64,000 bases of DNA. Source: Stanieria sp. NIES-3757. Lineage in GTDB: Bacteria; Cyanobacteriota; Cyanobacteriia; Cyanobacteriales; Xenococcaceae. Below are positions 18,799 through 28,220 of the stretch, in pieces (position 1 is the first letter of the stretch; each line of letters opens with the position of its first letter). The stretch spans positions 3,596,001 to 3,660,000 of the forward strand of contig AP017375.1 of the NCBI GenBank assembly GCA_002355455.1, given 5' to 3'. The position numbers were made by a program, and so were the translations under genes. The notes under the pieces are model-generated. The model was not told the origin of the DNA, did no database searches, and was given only the letters and a program-made list of their open reading frames with translations.

Positions 18799-21700
18799 AT
18801 GACTAAAACTAAGATTATCTCCTCAAGAAAAAAAGCTACTTTAGTTAAAACGCTTCATGCTACTGTCAAAGGAAGAGGTCGCTATAAGATTCAGGGGCTA
18901 CTGCGGTCTCGGCACGACCGAGGCGCGGAGCGATCGCGCTTGCTGCAAAATTATTTAGAATTTAGGCTCACTAAAGAATCAGCCATTAAAGATGTTGATG
19001 CCAATTGTTGGACGGGTAATATTTTAGTAATATTCAACCACAAGTCTAGTCATCAGGAAATTGCTGTTTTAATTGAAGCTATAGTTTTAGACTATCAATA
19101 TCAGCCTCAATTAGCAGAGAAACAACTAAGTATGGTTCAGACGAGGGAAATAAATATTCCTCAAACCACTTGGCATCTTCAAGAAGCAGAAGTAATTGCC
19201 ACTCAACTCAACAGTTCAATTTCATCGGGATTATCAACCACAGCACTAGAACAAAACCTTCAAAAATATGGGGCGAATGTTTTAGTTCAAACTAAACCAA
19301 GAGCGGGACTGAGTATCTTTGTTGATTATTTTAAATCTGTTCCCGTGGCTTTACTAACTTTGGCAGCAGGATTATCGTTAGTCACTGGTGGAATAGTTGA
19401 TTCGGTTGTAATTATGGGAGTGGTAGCGATTAATGCGATTCTCGGTTACGCCACAGAAAGTCAATCAGAACGCATTATTCATTCGCTGCAAGGTTTAGTT
19501 AATCCTTCTGCTTGGGTAATTCGCAATCTCTCTGAAAAGGAGGTGTATGGAAATCGCCAGTTAATCGAAATTAATTCTCAAGATATTGTCATCGGGGATA
19601 TTGTCGTTCTTAAACCTGGGACTTATATTCCAGCCGATGCCCGTTTAATTGAAGCTGAAAACCTCAGCGTGGATGAATCTGCCTTAACAGGGGAAAGTTT
19701 GCCTGTGTTAAAAACGGCTCAAACTCTGACGGGTAAAGAGATTCCCTTAGCAGAAAGAGTCAATATGGTTTATCGGGGAACATTTGTCACGGGAGGACAG
19801 GGATTAGGAATTATCGTTGCAATTGGACAAGCAACGGAAATGGGACGCATTCAAACCCTGGTTGGCGAAACCACTGTACCTCAAACCCCGATGGAACGCC
19901 AACTAGACCGAGTAGGAGGGCAATTAGTTTTCTTATCTAGTGCTGTTTGTGGATTAGTATTTGCGATCGGTTTGATTCGGGGTTACGGTGGACTAGAGAT
20001 GTTAAAAACATCGGTTTCCCTAGCTGTTGCTGCTGTACCAGAAGGCTTACCCACCGTTGCTACTACTACCTTAGCTTTGGGAATTGCCAAGATGAGGCAG
20101 CACAAAGTTTTGGTTCGTCGCCTCGAAGCAGTTGAAGCTTTGGGTTCGGTACAAACAATTTGTTTAGATAAAACAGGAACGCTGACAGCTAATCAAATGT
20201 CAGTAGTTGAACTTTATGTAGAACAGAAAAATATTACTGTTAATCAGGGAGAATTGTTCTTTGCAGGTGAACCATTTAACCCCTATCGCTACGAGCAGGT
20301 ATTACAGTTAATCCAAGTAGCTGTTCTTTGTAATGAAAGTAAAGTCGGTCAAGATTCTCAAGGTAAGTATATCGTTAATGGTTCTGCTACTGAAAACTCC
20401 TTAATCGAAATGGCGATCGCGACAGGAATTAATGTGCGATCGCTCTTAAAGCAATATCCTCGCCTCGATATCAATCATCGTTCGGAACGTAAAAATTTCA
20501 TGACCACGATTCATCAAGGGCAGAAGACAGAGCAGTTAGTAGCAGTTAAAGGTAATCCGAGCGAAGTTTTAGAATTATGCCAGTGGAAGCTAGAAAATGG
20601 TCAGAAACACCCCCTTACAGAAGTAGACCGTCAAAGAATTGAAGTAGAAAATGAACGCATGGCGAGTGATGCCCTGAGAGTTTTAGGAACAGCCTATGCT
20701 TGGGTTGAGAATAATAATGGCAATGGAGTAAAAGATTTAGTTTGGCTGGGATTAATTGGCATGAAAGATCCGATTCGCCAGGGAGTTAAACAATTAATTG
20801 GTTCTTTCCATCAAGCAGGAATTGAGACAGTCATGATTACAGGCGATCAAAGTTCAACTGCTTATGCGATTGGGAAAGAATTAAATCTTTCTTCAACAGG
20901 AGAATTAGAAATTCTTGATTCTACCGATTTAGCTGATCTCGATTCTGATGTGATGAAAACACTTTGTCAAAGAGTTCATGTCTTTGCAAGGATTAGTCCC
21001 GCCCATAAATTAGAAATCGTCCAAGCCTTACAGCGAGCGGGTAAAATCGTGGCGATGACTGGGGATGGCATTAATGATGCACCTGCCTTAAAAGCTGCGG
21101 AAGTAGGCATTGCGATGGGGCATGGAGGTACAGATGCAGCTAGAGAAGTTGCCGATGTGGTGTTAGAAGATGACAACTTGGAAACCATGATTATTGCCGT
21201 CAGTCAGGGACGGACGATCTACAACAACATCAGAAAATCAGTTCATTTTCTCCTTTCTACCAATCTCAGCGAGATTATCGTGGTTTTTCTGTCAAATGCT
21301 GGAGGAATTGGTCAACCCCTCAACGCCATGCAATTACTATGGCTCAATTTAGTTACTGACATTTTCCCAGGATTGGCATTAGCTTTAGAAGCACCTGAAC
21401 CAGACGTTCTTCAAGTTCCACCTCGTTCCCCCGACGAGGCGATTCTTCAGCCCAAGGATTTTCAACGGATTGCAGTCGAATCGAGCGTTCTTTCCCTTAG
21501 TACGATGTCTGCTTATGGCTATGGTATTGCCCGTTATGGTGTTGGTCTTCAAGCTAGTACGATTGCCTTTATGAGTTTGGTGATAGGACAATTGTTACAT
21601 TCCCTAAGTTGTCGTTCGGATCGACCTTTCCGTATTTTTAAGTCTCCTGCCAATCATTACCTAACCGTTGCTTTAGGAGGCTCGTTAACCCTACAATTGC

Positions 21701-21837
21701 TCTGCCTGGCTATTCCTGGTTTGGGTAATCTCTTGAAAGTTACCCCCGTTAATCTCCTCGATAGTGCCGTAATTGCTGGTAGTGCGATCGCTCCTCTGCT
21801 GATTAATGAAAGTACTAAAACTATTAAAGGAGGATAA
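18799..21837 (+). CDS. Type II P-type cation ATPase with N-terminal HMA2-like domain
   Basis: This 1,012-residue cation pump is of the Ca2+/PMR1-like type, not the heavy-metal CPx type. Visible motifs are TGESLPV (actuator), PEGLPT in TM4, DKTGTLT with the phosphorylated Asp at residue 457, and TGDGINDAPALK. The six C-terminal membrane helices include NLVTDIFPGLALALE. An extra N-terminal domain (about residues 18-105, TVKGRGRYKIQG to WTGNILVIF) is closely related to that of the PAP2 protein at 31259 and lacks CxxC. A GC-rich 27-base insertion interrupts this domain at residues 36-46. The MetK-like gene starts 5 bases after its stop. The transported ion is uncertain: Ca2+, Mn2+ or Mg2+. Confidence 0.88.
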   Translation: MTKTKIISSRKKATLVKTLHATVKGRGRYKIQGLLRSRHDRGAERSRLLQNYLEFRLTKESAIKDVDANCWTGNILVIFNHKSSHQEIAVLIEAIVLDYQYQPQLAEKQLSMVQTREINIPQTTWHLQEAEVIATQLNSSISSGLSTTALEQNLQKYGANVLVQTKPRAGLSIFVDYFKSVPVALLTLAAGLSLVTGGIVDSVVIMGVVAINAILGYATESQSERIIHSLQGLVNPSAWVIRNLSEKEVYGNRQLIEINSQDIVIGDIVVLKPGTYIPADARLIEAENLSVDESALTGESLPVLKTAQTLTGKEIPLAERVNMVYRGTFVTGGQGLGIIVAIGQATEMGRIQTLVGETTVPQTPMERQLDRVGGQLVFLSSAVCGLVFAIGLIRGYGGLEMLKTSVSLAVAAVPEGLPTVATTTLALGIAKMRQHKVLVRRLEAVEALGSVQTICLDKTGTLTANQMSVVELYVEQKNITVNQGELFFAGEPFNPYRYEQVLQLIQVAVLCNESKVGQDSQGKYIVNGSATENSLIEMAIATGINVRSLLKQYPRLDINHRSERKNFMTTIHQGQKTEQLVAVKGNPSEVLELCQWKLENGQKHPLTEVDRQRIEVENERMASDALRVLGTAYAWVENNNGNGVKDLVWLGLIGMKDPIRQGVKQLIGSFHQAGIETVMITGDQSSTAYAIGKELNLSSTGELEILDSTDLADLDSDVMKTLCQRVHVFARISPAHKLEIVQALQRAGKIVAMTGDGINDAPALKAAEVGIAMGHGGTDAAREVADVVLEDDNLETMIIAVSQGRTIYNNIRKSVHFLLSTNLSEIIVVFLSNAGGIGQPLNAMQLLWLNLVTDIFPGLALALEAPEPDVLQVPPRSPDEAILQPKDFQRIAVESSVLSLSTMSAYGYGIARYGVGLQASTIAFMSLVIGQLLHSLSCRSDRPFRIFKSPANHYLTVALGGSLTLQLLCLAIPGLGNLLKVTPVNLLDSAVIAGSAIAPLLINESTKTIKGG
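18904..18941. repeat. In-frame GC-rich palindromic insertion in the ATPase gene
   Basis: CTCGG-CACGA-CCGAG and a terminal GCGATCGCG occupy this stretch. Compared with the related domain at 31259, the protein gains about nine residues (RSRHDRGAERS) between IQGL and YLEFRL. Confidence 0.55.
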
Positions 21838-21842
21838 GAAAT

Positions 21843-23047
21843 ATGAAACAAGAATTTATGTTTACCTCCGAATCCGTTACCGAAGGGCATCCAGACAAAC
21901 TCTGCGATCAAATTAGTGATGCGATCGTTGATCGCTTTCTCAGTCGCGACCCCTATGCTAGAGTAATCACTGAATGTGCCGTTGCTACTGCGATCGTTTT
22001 TATTGCAGCCAGATTTGAAGCCGATACCTTAGTAGACTTTACCAAAATTGCCCGACAAATAATAAAACAGGTTGGTTACGAACAATCGTCTTTTAGCGCC
22101 AAAACTTGTAGTATCGTTACCAGCCTCAAAGAATTACCTACTAATGGCGATCGCTATATTGATGAAAAGAAACTCTCTGATGCAGAAATCGAAGCAATTG
22201 CCGTAAAAAACCAAGCCACTGTCTTCGGTTTTGCTTGTAATCAAACTCCTGTCTTTCTGCCCTTACCAATTTGGTTGGCACACCAATTAGCTAAAAGATT
22301 AACTCAAGTTCGAGTCGAAAATATCCTGCCCTACCTCACTCCCGACGGTAAAACCCAAGTCGGAGTTGAATACCGCGATCGCCAACCAGCCCGTATCCAC
22401 AGTATTACAATTATTGCCAGTCAGTATCCCCGTTCTAATTCTCGCAGTCCCGATTTAAAGCAATTACAACAAGATCTGCGTGAGACAGTAATTAATCCCG
22501 TTTTTACTCATGAAAAAATCAAACCAGACAAAAAGATACTCGCATCTTTATTAACCCCGATGGATTATTAATTATCGGTGGTCCTGCTGCCCATTCTGGT
22601 TTGACTGGCAGAAAAAATGCGATCGATACCTACGGTGAATATTCTCGTCATGGTGGTGCAGCTCTCAGTGGTAAAGATCCCACTAGAATAGATCGAGTCG
22701 GTGCTTATGCAGCCCGTTATGCAGCCAAAAATGTTGTTGCTGCGGGTTTAGCTGATGAATGCGAAGTTCAACTAAGTTATTCTATCGGACTTGCTCGCCC
22801 AGTTAGTATTCAGGTAGAAACCTTTGGTACGGGTAAAGTACCCGATGAAAAAATTTGCTCTCTGTTAGAGCAACATTTTGACTTTCGTTTAGCAGGAATT
22901 ATCAAGCAATTCAATCTCAGATTTTTACCAGCCCTATTTAAAGGAGGATTTTATCGCAAACTGGCAGCTTACGGTCATGTCGGTAGAATGGATTTGGGTT
23001 TAGTCCCTTGGGAAGAAACCGATAAGGTTGGAATTGTTTGCCTCTAA
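21843..23047 (+). pseudogene. MetK-like gene split by a frameshift
   Basis: The two frames together cover a whole S-adenosylmethionine synthetase-like protein of about 400 residues. The first frame (21843-22571) runs from ESVTEGHPDKLCDQISDAIVD to EKIKPDKK. Homology then resumes one frame back (from about 22535) with [15 protein letters not shown] and continues to 23047. The shift lies at the A5 run 22530-22534; one missing A, or a -1 slip at AAA-AAG, would join them. Several canonical active-site positions differ: GDQG reads KNQA, GGPxGDxGLTGRK reads [13 protein letters not shown], and DPSK reads DPTR. It follows the ATPase by 5 bases. It may be a pseudogene, a sequencing error, a programmed shift, or a non-catalytic paralogue. 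Confidence 0.75.
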
Positions 23048-23170
23048 ACTTAAAGTTCAGAAAAGTTAAATTGTTTATTTTTCTAAGCAAAAATCTCCGA
23101 ACTTTAATAATCAACAGATAATAGAAATAGATCGTCTTGTACCACATCATCGCAACAAGGAGAAATCAAG

Positions 23171-23446
23171 ATGGCATTAAAATTAGAAGATTTGTTTGAA
23201 GATTTAGGAGTTCCTGGAATAGCTGCAATTGTTCTTGCCCCTCTACTAATTCCTGCTGTTGCCAAAGCTGGTAAACCCCTAGCTAAAGCTGTGATTAAAG
23301 GGGGAATTGTTGCTTACGAAAAAAGTAGGGGTGTAATTGCTGAAACAGGAGAAGCCTTAGAAGACTTAGTAGCCGAAGTTAAAGCTGAATTAGCTGAAGA
23401 TAAAGAGAATTTAGCCTTAAATTCAGTTGAAGATTCATCTCAATAA
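23171..23446 (+). CDS. DUF5132 domain protein (second copy)
   Basis: This 91-residue protein is closely similar to the one at 15869-16147: LEDLFEDLGVPGIAAIVLAPLLIP, then GKPLAKAVIKGGIVAYEKSRGVIAETGE and an acidic tail. The hydrophobic stretch at residues 14-32 suggests membrane association. It has a good AAGGAG ribosome site before ATG 23171. It lies between the MetK-like gene and an HTH-HMA2 gene on the same strand. Function unknown; the repeated DUF5132/HMA2 neighbourhood suggests the families work together. Confidence 0.82.
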   Translation: MALKLEDLFEDLGVPGIAAIVLAPLLIPAVAKAGKPLAKAVIKGGIVAYEKSRGVIAETGEALEDLVAEVKAELAEDKENLALNSVEDSSQ

Positions 23447-23586
23447 AATTTTTATTTCTACAACTTTTGACCGAAATGAGAAAAAAAAATATCTTCAAAA
23501 CAAAACTGAAGAACGTCACAACTTATACTATTTCTCAAAAGTAATGAGAGCCTTAATAGAAGGAGTAAAAAATAAAATTAATTTTA

Positions 23587-24381
23587 ATGTCTGGAGTATC
23601 AAAAATAGAAATAGCTGAGTCAGTAGAAGAATTAAAATTGCTGATAAAGCAACAGAAAACGGGATTAGGATATGCTAAAGTTCAAAGTCTCTATTTGCTG
23701 AAAATTAATGCAGTAGAAACCATTAAACATTTAGCAGTAATTATTGGTAGAGGAGAATCGACAATTCATGGTTGGTTACATATATATAAAACGGGAGGAT
23801 TATCTCTTTTACTAAAAGAACCACTAAAAACAGGAAGACCAAAAACATTATTAGCTCCGATTAATGCCCAGATTGTTAGCAAAACTCCTGGAAGGGTTCG
23901 TTTTCGCCTCGATCATTCTCATCGTCATCAAAAAGTAATTGAGCCAATTACCGAGGCACTACGAAGCAAGTTAGAGATTTACCGAGTTAGAAGTAATGTG
24001 GCTAGTGGCAGTATTACTGTATTTCACGGACGTGAACTACTTGATTTCAAAGATTTGAGAGAAATATTAAGCGATTTGGGTATAATTCTCTCAGAAACAA
24101 TCGAAAAACCTTTACCGTTAAATAGCAACCATTCTGAAGTCTCTGTTGCCATTAATCAAGCAGCTTTAGATTTAAATCGTAGAGTCAAACAAGCTACTCA
24201 AGGTTCAATTGATTTACGTTTTCTCCTTCCCTTTGGCTTTGGAATTTTAGCTCTACAACAGTTAAAAGTAAGAGGATTACAATTAGAATTTATTCCTTGG
24301 TATGTTTTAGCCTGGTACGCTTTTGATAGTTTTATTAAACTAAATCAAACTTCAGGTCAGAGCATAGATTCTAAAGCGTAA
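23587..24381 (+). CDS. Transposase-type HTH fused to an HMA2 domain
   Basis: This 264-residue protein has two recognisable parts. Residues about 10-95 form a helix-turn-helix region like the N-terminus of IS630-family transposases (VETIKHLAVIIGRGESTIHGWLHIY, then GGLSLLLKEP and TGRPKTL). Residues about 98-165 are an HMA2-like domain (IVSKTPGRVRFRL to GSITVFHG) without CxxC. The C-terminus has a short hydrophobic stretch (FLLPFGFGILAL). No DDE catalytic core follows, so it is not a transposase. Binding DNA through the HTH is inference. It could instead have domesticated the HTH as a scaffold. Confidence 0.7.
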   Translation: MSGVSKIEIAESVEELKLLIKQQKTGLGYAKVQSLYLLKINAVETIKHLAVIIGRGESTIHGWLHIYKTGGLSLLLKEPLKTGRPKTLLAPINAQIVSKTPGRVRFRLDHSHRHQKVIEPITEALRSKLEIYRVRSNVASGSITVFHGRELLDFKDLREILSDLGIILSETIEKPLPLNSNHSEVSVAINQAALDLNRRVKQATQGSIDLRFLLPFGFGILALQQLKVRGLQLEFIPWYVLAWYAFDSFIKLNQTSGQSIDSKA

Positions 24382-24470
24382 AGAAAAGTTTTGCAATCAT
24401 AAGCGATCGCGTTAAATTATCCCGTTTTTCATACATTCATTATAAAGATTGGTATTGATATTATTTTAAA

Positions 24471-26903
24471 TTACTGCATTTGCCAGAATTTAATAGTTTG
24501 ATCGGCACTACTACTAACTAATAATTTTCCATTAGGACTAAGAGCAAGGTTATTAATAGCTTGTTTATGACCAAATAGAGTTTGTTTTATTTGTCCCGTT
24601 TTAAGATGCCAAATTTTAATTGTTTGATCCTGACTTCCACTAAATAAATATTGACTATCAGGACTAATAACTAGAGTACAAATTTCTGCCGAATGTTCTG
24701 TTAAATCATGTAAAAGTTTTCCTGTTTTTAAATCCCAAACTTTAATAGTGCGATCGCTACTACCACTAACAACCATATTACCATCAGGTGTAATTGCGAC
24801 AACTTTTACTACTCCTTGATGACCTGTTAATGTTTTTAATAAATCCCCATTATTTAAATTCCAAATTCTTAAAGTATGGTCTTTACTACCACTAATTAAA
24901 GTTTGACCATTTGGACTAATTGCTAAAGAATGAACTCCTTGTTTATGTCCAAATAACGTTAAAAATGATTCTCCTGTTTTTAAATTCCATAGTTTAATTT
25001 TATGACTACCACTGGCTAGCCACTTACCGCGATCGCTAGAATAAATTACTAAAGAATGAATAATTTGTTTATGACCGAATAGAGTTTGTTCTAAGTTACC
25101 TGTTTCTAAATTCCAAATTTTAATATAGCTTCTGTTATTAGTGTTATTGGTACTAGCTAATATTTTGCCATTCTGACTAAGGGTAATAGCAATAATTTTG
25201 CCAGAATTTATTTTTAAATTTAAACTTGGAGATAAGGAAACTTGACGAGGTTTAAGCTGCCATACATCAAGGTTATTGTCATTGCTTTTACTAATCAATT
25301 GATAGCTATTATGTTTAATAAATACAGAAAAAACTCGACCAGAAATTTCCGTTAAGCTGTGGTCTAAAGCAAAATGAGTTTCTCGGTTATCATTTGAAGA
25401 AATGGGATTAGATATTTTTTCAGTTAAATCAATTACAATTTGTTGTAAGTTTGTCTTAATTGAGTTTTTTTCTAAAATTGAACAACAAACTTTTAAACTA
25501 ATCAGATAATCCCAATCTTTAGCAGTAAGATTTGCACAAATATTTTCTAAATCTTTCATTGCCAACAATTGATGTTGTCGAAGCCAAAGCTGAAAGGAAT
25601 ATTCTAGTTGTTCTTGAGCTAAAGAAAAATGAGATAATTTGATTAAACTTTCGGCTAATTGAAGAGTAAGTTTAGGCAAAGAAAAATGTCTTGGTTCGTC
25701 TAGAGATAAAATTACTACTTGATAGAGAGAAATAGTTGTTTTAATTAAAGATTCTGTTAATTCAGGATGAGCAAGGTTATTGGTCAATAAATTTAACCAG
25801 TCTGATAAACTAGGAGCAAGATTTTTATAAACAAGATAGTGAATATCTGTAATCCAACCTGCGACAATACAGTGGCAAATACCCAAAAATCGACAAAGAT
25901 AATCTAAGTCTTCTTGTTCAATTTGATAAGAAAAATTTAATTGTTTAGTGTCAATTCCCGCAGTTTGTAATTTTTCTATTTCTTCTAGTAAATTAAGATG
26001 TTTTTCATTACTGCCACCTAAATATTGAATTTCTTCAATAGTTTTTCCTAACTGAAGCAATTTTTCCCTAGTTTCTCGCCACTTTAAAGCACGTGCTTTA
26101 ATTGAGACTTCGAGAATCTCTTGATAAGGCAATTTAAAAATAGTGCCATAAAAATATTGTTTTTGTAATGCTCCCCAGTAAGCCAAACGAAAAACTATAT
26201 CTTGACCTTCTAATTCCGTTTCTAAAATTAAAATAGGTTCGCTTTTGAGAATATCAAATATACTTTTAATGCTAGCTTCACTTTTATAATGTTTATTTTG
26301 CCAAGCTTCTCCTAAAAATTCTGTAGGTTTTACTTGGTGATATAGAGAATAATTTTGATTAAGAAACTCACGGAGATGTTGAGAAATAATTTGCTCAATT
26401 TCCTGATTATCGATAGTTATTGCTGAAAATTTTTGTTTTAATCTTTGCGGAGGTGCAATCAAAATCTTTAAAGGAATTAAACCATTTCGAGCTTTAGTTG
26501 TTATTAATTGACTAGGAAGTAATTTTAGTGGCCATTGTTCAAGAATTTTATCTAGTTCTGGTATCTTAAGTTGATTTGCGTGGATTTGCTGATTTAATTG
26601 GAGAATTAATTCATTTTGCGACAAATTTAAACTAGAGTTTGGTGAAATTTGTTGGTTATTTGTGTCGGTTGTTTGATGTTTATCTAGATTAAAAATATAA
26701 TCATTTTTGTTAATGCAATTTTGAATATGAGCGGTATGTTTTTCTTGAATACCAAAATATTTTAAAGCTAGTTTTGTTTGTTCTATCTGTTGGGCTTGAA
26801 TATCTGTTTGAATAGTATTCAAACAGATATTTGCACCAGAATAAACTAAATTAGTCAAAATTGGTTTAGCAATTTGAATTAATAAATTAAACCAGGGTTC
26901 CAT
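24471..26903 (-). CDS. WD40-repeat protein with uncharacterised N-terminal region
   Basis: This 810-residue cytosolic protein carries about seven WD40 blades from roughly residue 525 to the end. Each blade closes with motifs such as IKIWNLETG, IKLWNLKTG, LRIWNLNNG, IKVWDLKTG and IKFWQMQ. The N-terminal 500 residues contain no domain I recognise. They start with a hydrophobic segment (WFNLLIQIAKPILTNLVYSGA) and are mostly helical and rich in Leu, Gln and Asn. Such proteins are frequent in cyanobacteria and probably act as interaction scaffolds. The blades are similar at DNA level, so repeat slippage is possible. Confidence 0.85.
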   Translation of the reverse strand: MEPWFNLLIQIAKPILTNLVYSGANICLNTIQTDIQAQQIEQTKLALKYFGIQEKHTAHIQNCINKNDYIFNLDKHQTTDTNNQQISPNSSLNLSQNELILQLNQQIHANQLKIPELDKILEQWPLKLLPSQLITTKARNGLIPLKILIAPPQRLKQKFSAITIDNQEIEQIISQHLREFLNQNYSLYHQVKPTEFLGEAWQNKHYKSEASIKSIFDILKSEPILILETELEGQDIVFRLAYWGALQKQYFYGTIFKLPYQEILEVSIKARALKWRETREKLLQLGKTIEEIQYLGGSNEKHLNLLEEIEKLQTAGIDTKQLNFSYQIEQEDLDYLCRFLGICHCIVAGWITDIHYLVYKNLAPSLSDWLNLLTNNLAHPELTESLIKTTISLYQVVILSLDEPRHFSLPKLTLQLAESLIKLSHFSLAQEQLEYSFQLWLRQHQLLAMKDLENICANLTAKDWDYLISLKVCCSILEKNSIKTNLQQIVIDLTEKISNPISSNDNRETHFALDHSLTEISGRVFSVFIKHNSYQLISKSNDNNLDVWQLKPRQVSLSPSLNLKINSGKIIAITLSQNGKILASTNNTNNRSYIKIWNLETGNLEQTLFGHKQIIHSLVIYSSDRGKWLASGSHKIKLWNLKTGESFLTLFGHKQGVHSLAISPNGQTLISGSKDHTLRIWNLNNGDLLKTLTGHQGVVKVVAITPDGNMVVSGSSDRTIKVWDLKTGKLLHDLTEHSAEICTLVISPDSQYLFSGSQDQTIKIWHLKTGQIKQTLFGHKQAINNLALSPNGKLLVSSSADQTIKFWQMQ

Positions 26904-27025
26904 AATTTTATTAATTGAAATACCTTATTAATGGCTTGTTAAATTTTAATTTAAATTATGCTCCTGATAAATTTTTAGTTCAAATAACAACAAAATTTAC
27001 TTTAACTTTTTTATATAGCTATTCT

Positions 27026-28177
27026 CTCTGTACGGGACAAAAAATTAAACAGAAGCTTGCAAAAGAAGACAAGAAAAGGGTTTGATTAAAAGTAACCACA
27101 CTCAAACCAAACCCTATGAATCAGATTATCTTACTACGACGAACCTTGAAACCGCTTTTAGGGTGGCATGGCGCAAGGCTAAATTTTCTAGCTTTGTTTC
27201 TCATAGCATTACTAAGAGTAAAGACAATTAACCTAGCAGAGCTGGCAACTGGTTTCAGGAGTAACGCGAAAACAGAATCCAATTATAAAAGGCTACAACG
27301 GTTCTTCCGTAATTTCGATTTAGATTATGTCGTTCTTGCCAAAGCAATCGTTATATTGATGAACATACCTCAACCTTGGGTTCTGAGTATAGATCGTACT
27401 GAATGGTCTTTCGGAGAGAAACGATTCAATGTTCTCCTCTTGGGAGTGGTACATAATGGCGTTGCATACCCTCTAGTTTGGGAAATGCTTGAGAAGAAAG
27501 GAAATTCTAATAGCGACGAAAGAATGGACTTACTTGAGCGTTTTTGCTCTATATTCCCCGATGTGAAGGTAGCTTATCTTACTGGCGACCGCGAATTTAT
27601 TGGCAAGCCTTGGCTCTCGTATCTTTTGATTGAACCAACAATTCGATTTAGATTGAGAATTAGAGCAAGCGATCGCATTAATGAGGGACGAAAAGAACTC
27701 AGAGCATCAATTATCTTTGCTCATCTCCAACCTGGACAGACTCAAGTTTTATCGGGAAAAAAACTGGTTTGGGGACGTAAGGTTTATGTTTCTGCTTTGC
27801 GTCTGGATAATGGTGAGTTACTAATTGTGATTACTCCCGACTTTTGTAACACAGCAATTTCTGACTATGGACAGCGATGGGGTATTGAAACCTTGTTTGG
27901 AATGTTTAAGACCAGAGGGTTTTGTCTAGAATCGACTCACTTCAATAATTCTGAACGATTGAGTAAATTGTTGGCTTTGATGGCTTTAGCTCTGTGTTGG
28001 GCTGTCAAAACAGGAGAGTGGTTGCACCAAAATTACCCAATTAAAATAAAAAAACATGGAAGACTAGCAAAGAGCATTTTCCGTTATGGTCTTGATCATT
28101 TACGCTCTATTGTTACTGATTTAGACTTGAAACAAAACGAGTTTCTTTTCTCCCTAAAATTTTTGTCCTGTACTTAG
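27026..28177 (+). mobile_element. IS4-family insertion sequence, intact
   Basis: This complete 1,152-bp element is bounded by 18-bp inverted repeats. The left end is CTCTGTACGGGACAAAAA and the right end, read inward, is CTAAGTACAGGACAAAAA (three mismatches). A perfect 9-bp target duplication AGCTATTCT flanks it at 27017-27025 and 28178-28186. The intact target repeats and intact transposase suggest recent insertion. It sits 35 bases upstream of the K+ channel frame, probably inside its original promoter region. Confidence 0.9.
27116..28177 (+). CDS. IS4-family DDE transposase
   Basis: This 353-residue transposase appears full length. The first catalytic Asp is in LSIDRTEW, the second in YLTGDREF, and the third acidic residue lies in the IS4 signature Y-x2-R-x3-E-x6-K, here YGQRWGIETLFGMFK. 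The stop codon TAG is formed by the last three bases of the element, so the reading frame runs exactly to the right inverted repeat. No frameshift or internal stop is present, so it is likely functional. Confidence 0.92.
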   Translation: MNQIILLRRTLKPLLGWHGARLNFLALFLIALLRVKTINLAELATGFRSNAKTESNYKRLQRFFRNFDLDYVVLAKAIVILMNIPQPWVLSIDRTEWSFGEKRFNVLLLGVVHNGVAYPLVWEMLEKKGNSNSDERMDLLERFCSIFPDVKVAYLTGDREFIGKPWLSYLLIEPTIRFRLRIRASDRINEGRKELRASIIFAHLQPGQTQVLSGKKLVWGRKVYVSALRLDNGELLIVITPDFCNTAISDYGQRWGIETLFGMFKTRGFCLESTHFNNSERLSKLLALMALALCWAVKTGEWLHQNYPIKIKKHGRLAKSIFRYGLDHLRSIVTDLDLKQNEFLFSLKFLSCT

Positions 28178-28220
28178 AGCTATTCTAAGTTAAATAAAAT
28201 ACATAGCTTATAATCAAAAC

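Noticed and set aside
18799-21837. Heavy-metal CPx-type ATPase because of its HMA-like N-terminus
   Set aside because: TM4 has PEGLPT, not CPC or CPx, and the N-terminal domain has no CxxC; it is a type II pump.
21657-21911. Minus-strand frame spanning the ATPase end and MetK-like start
   Set aside because: It covers conserved coding sequence on the other strand and lacks any protein-like features.
23587-24381. IS630 transposase
   Set aside because: Only the HTH is present; the DDE core is replaced by an HMA2 domain and there are no terminal inverted repeats around it.
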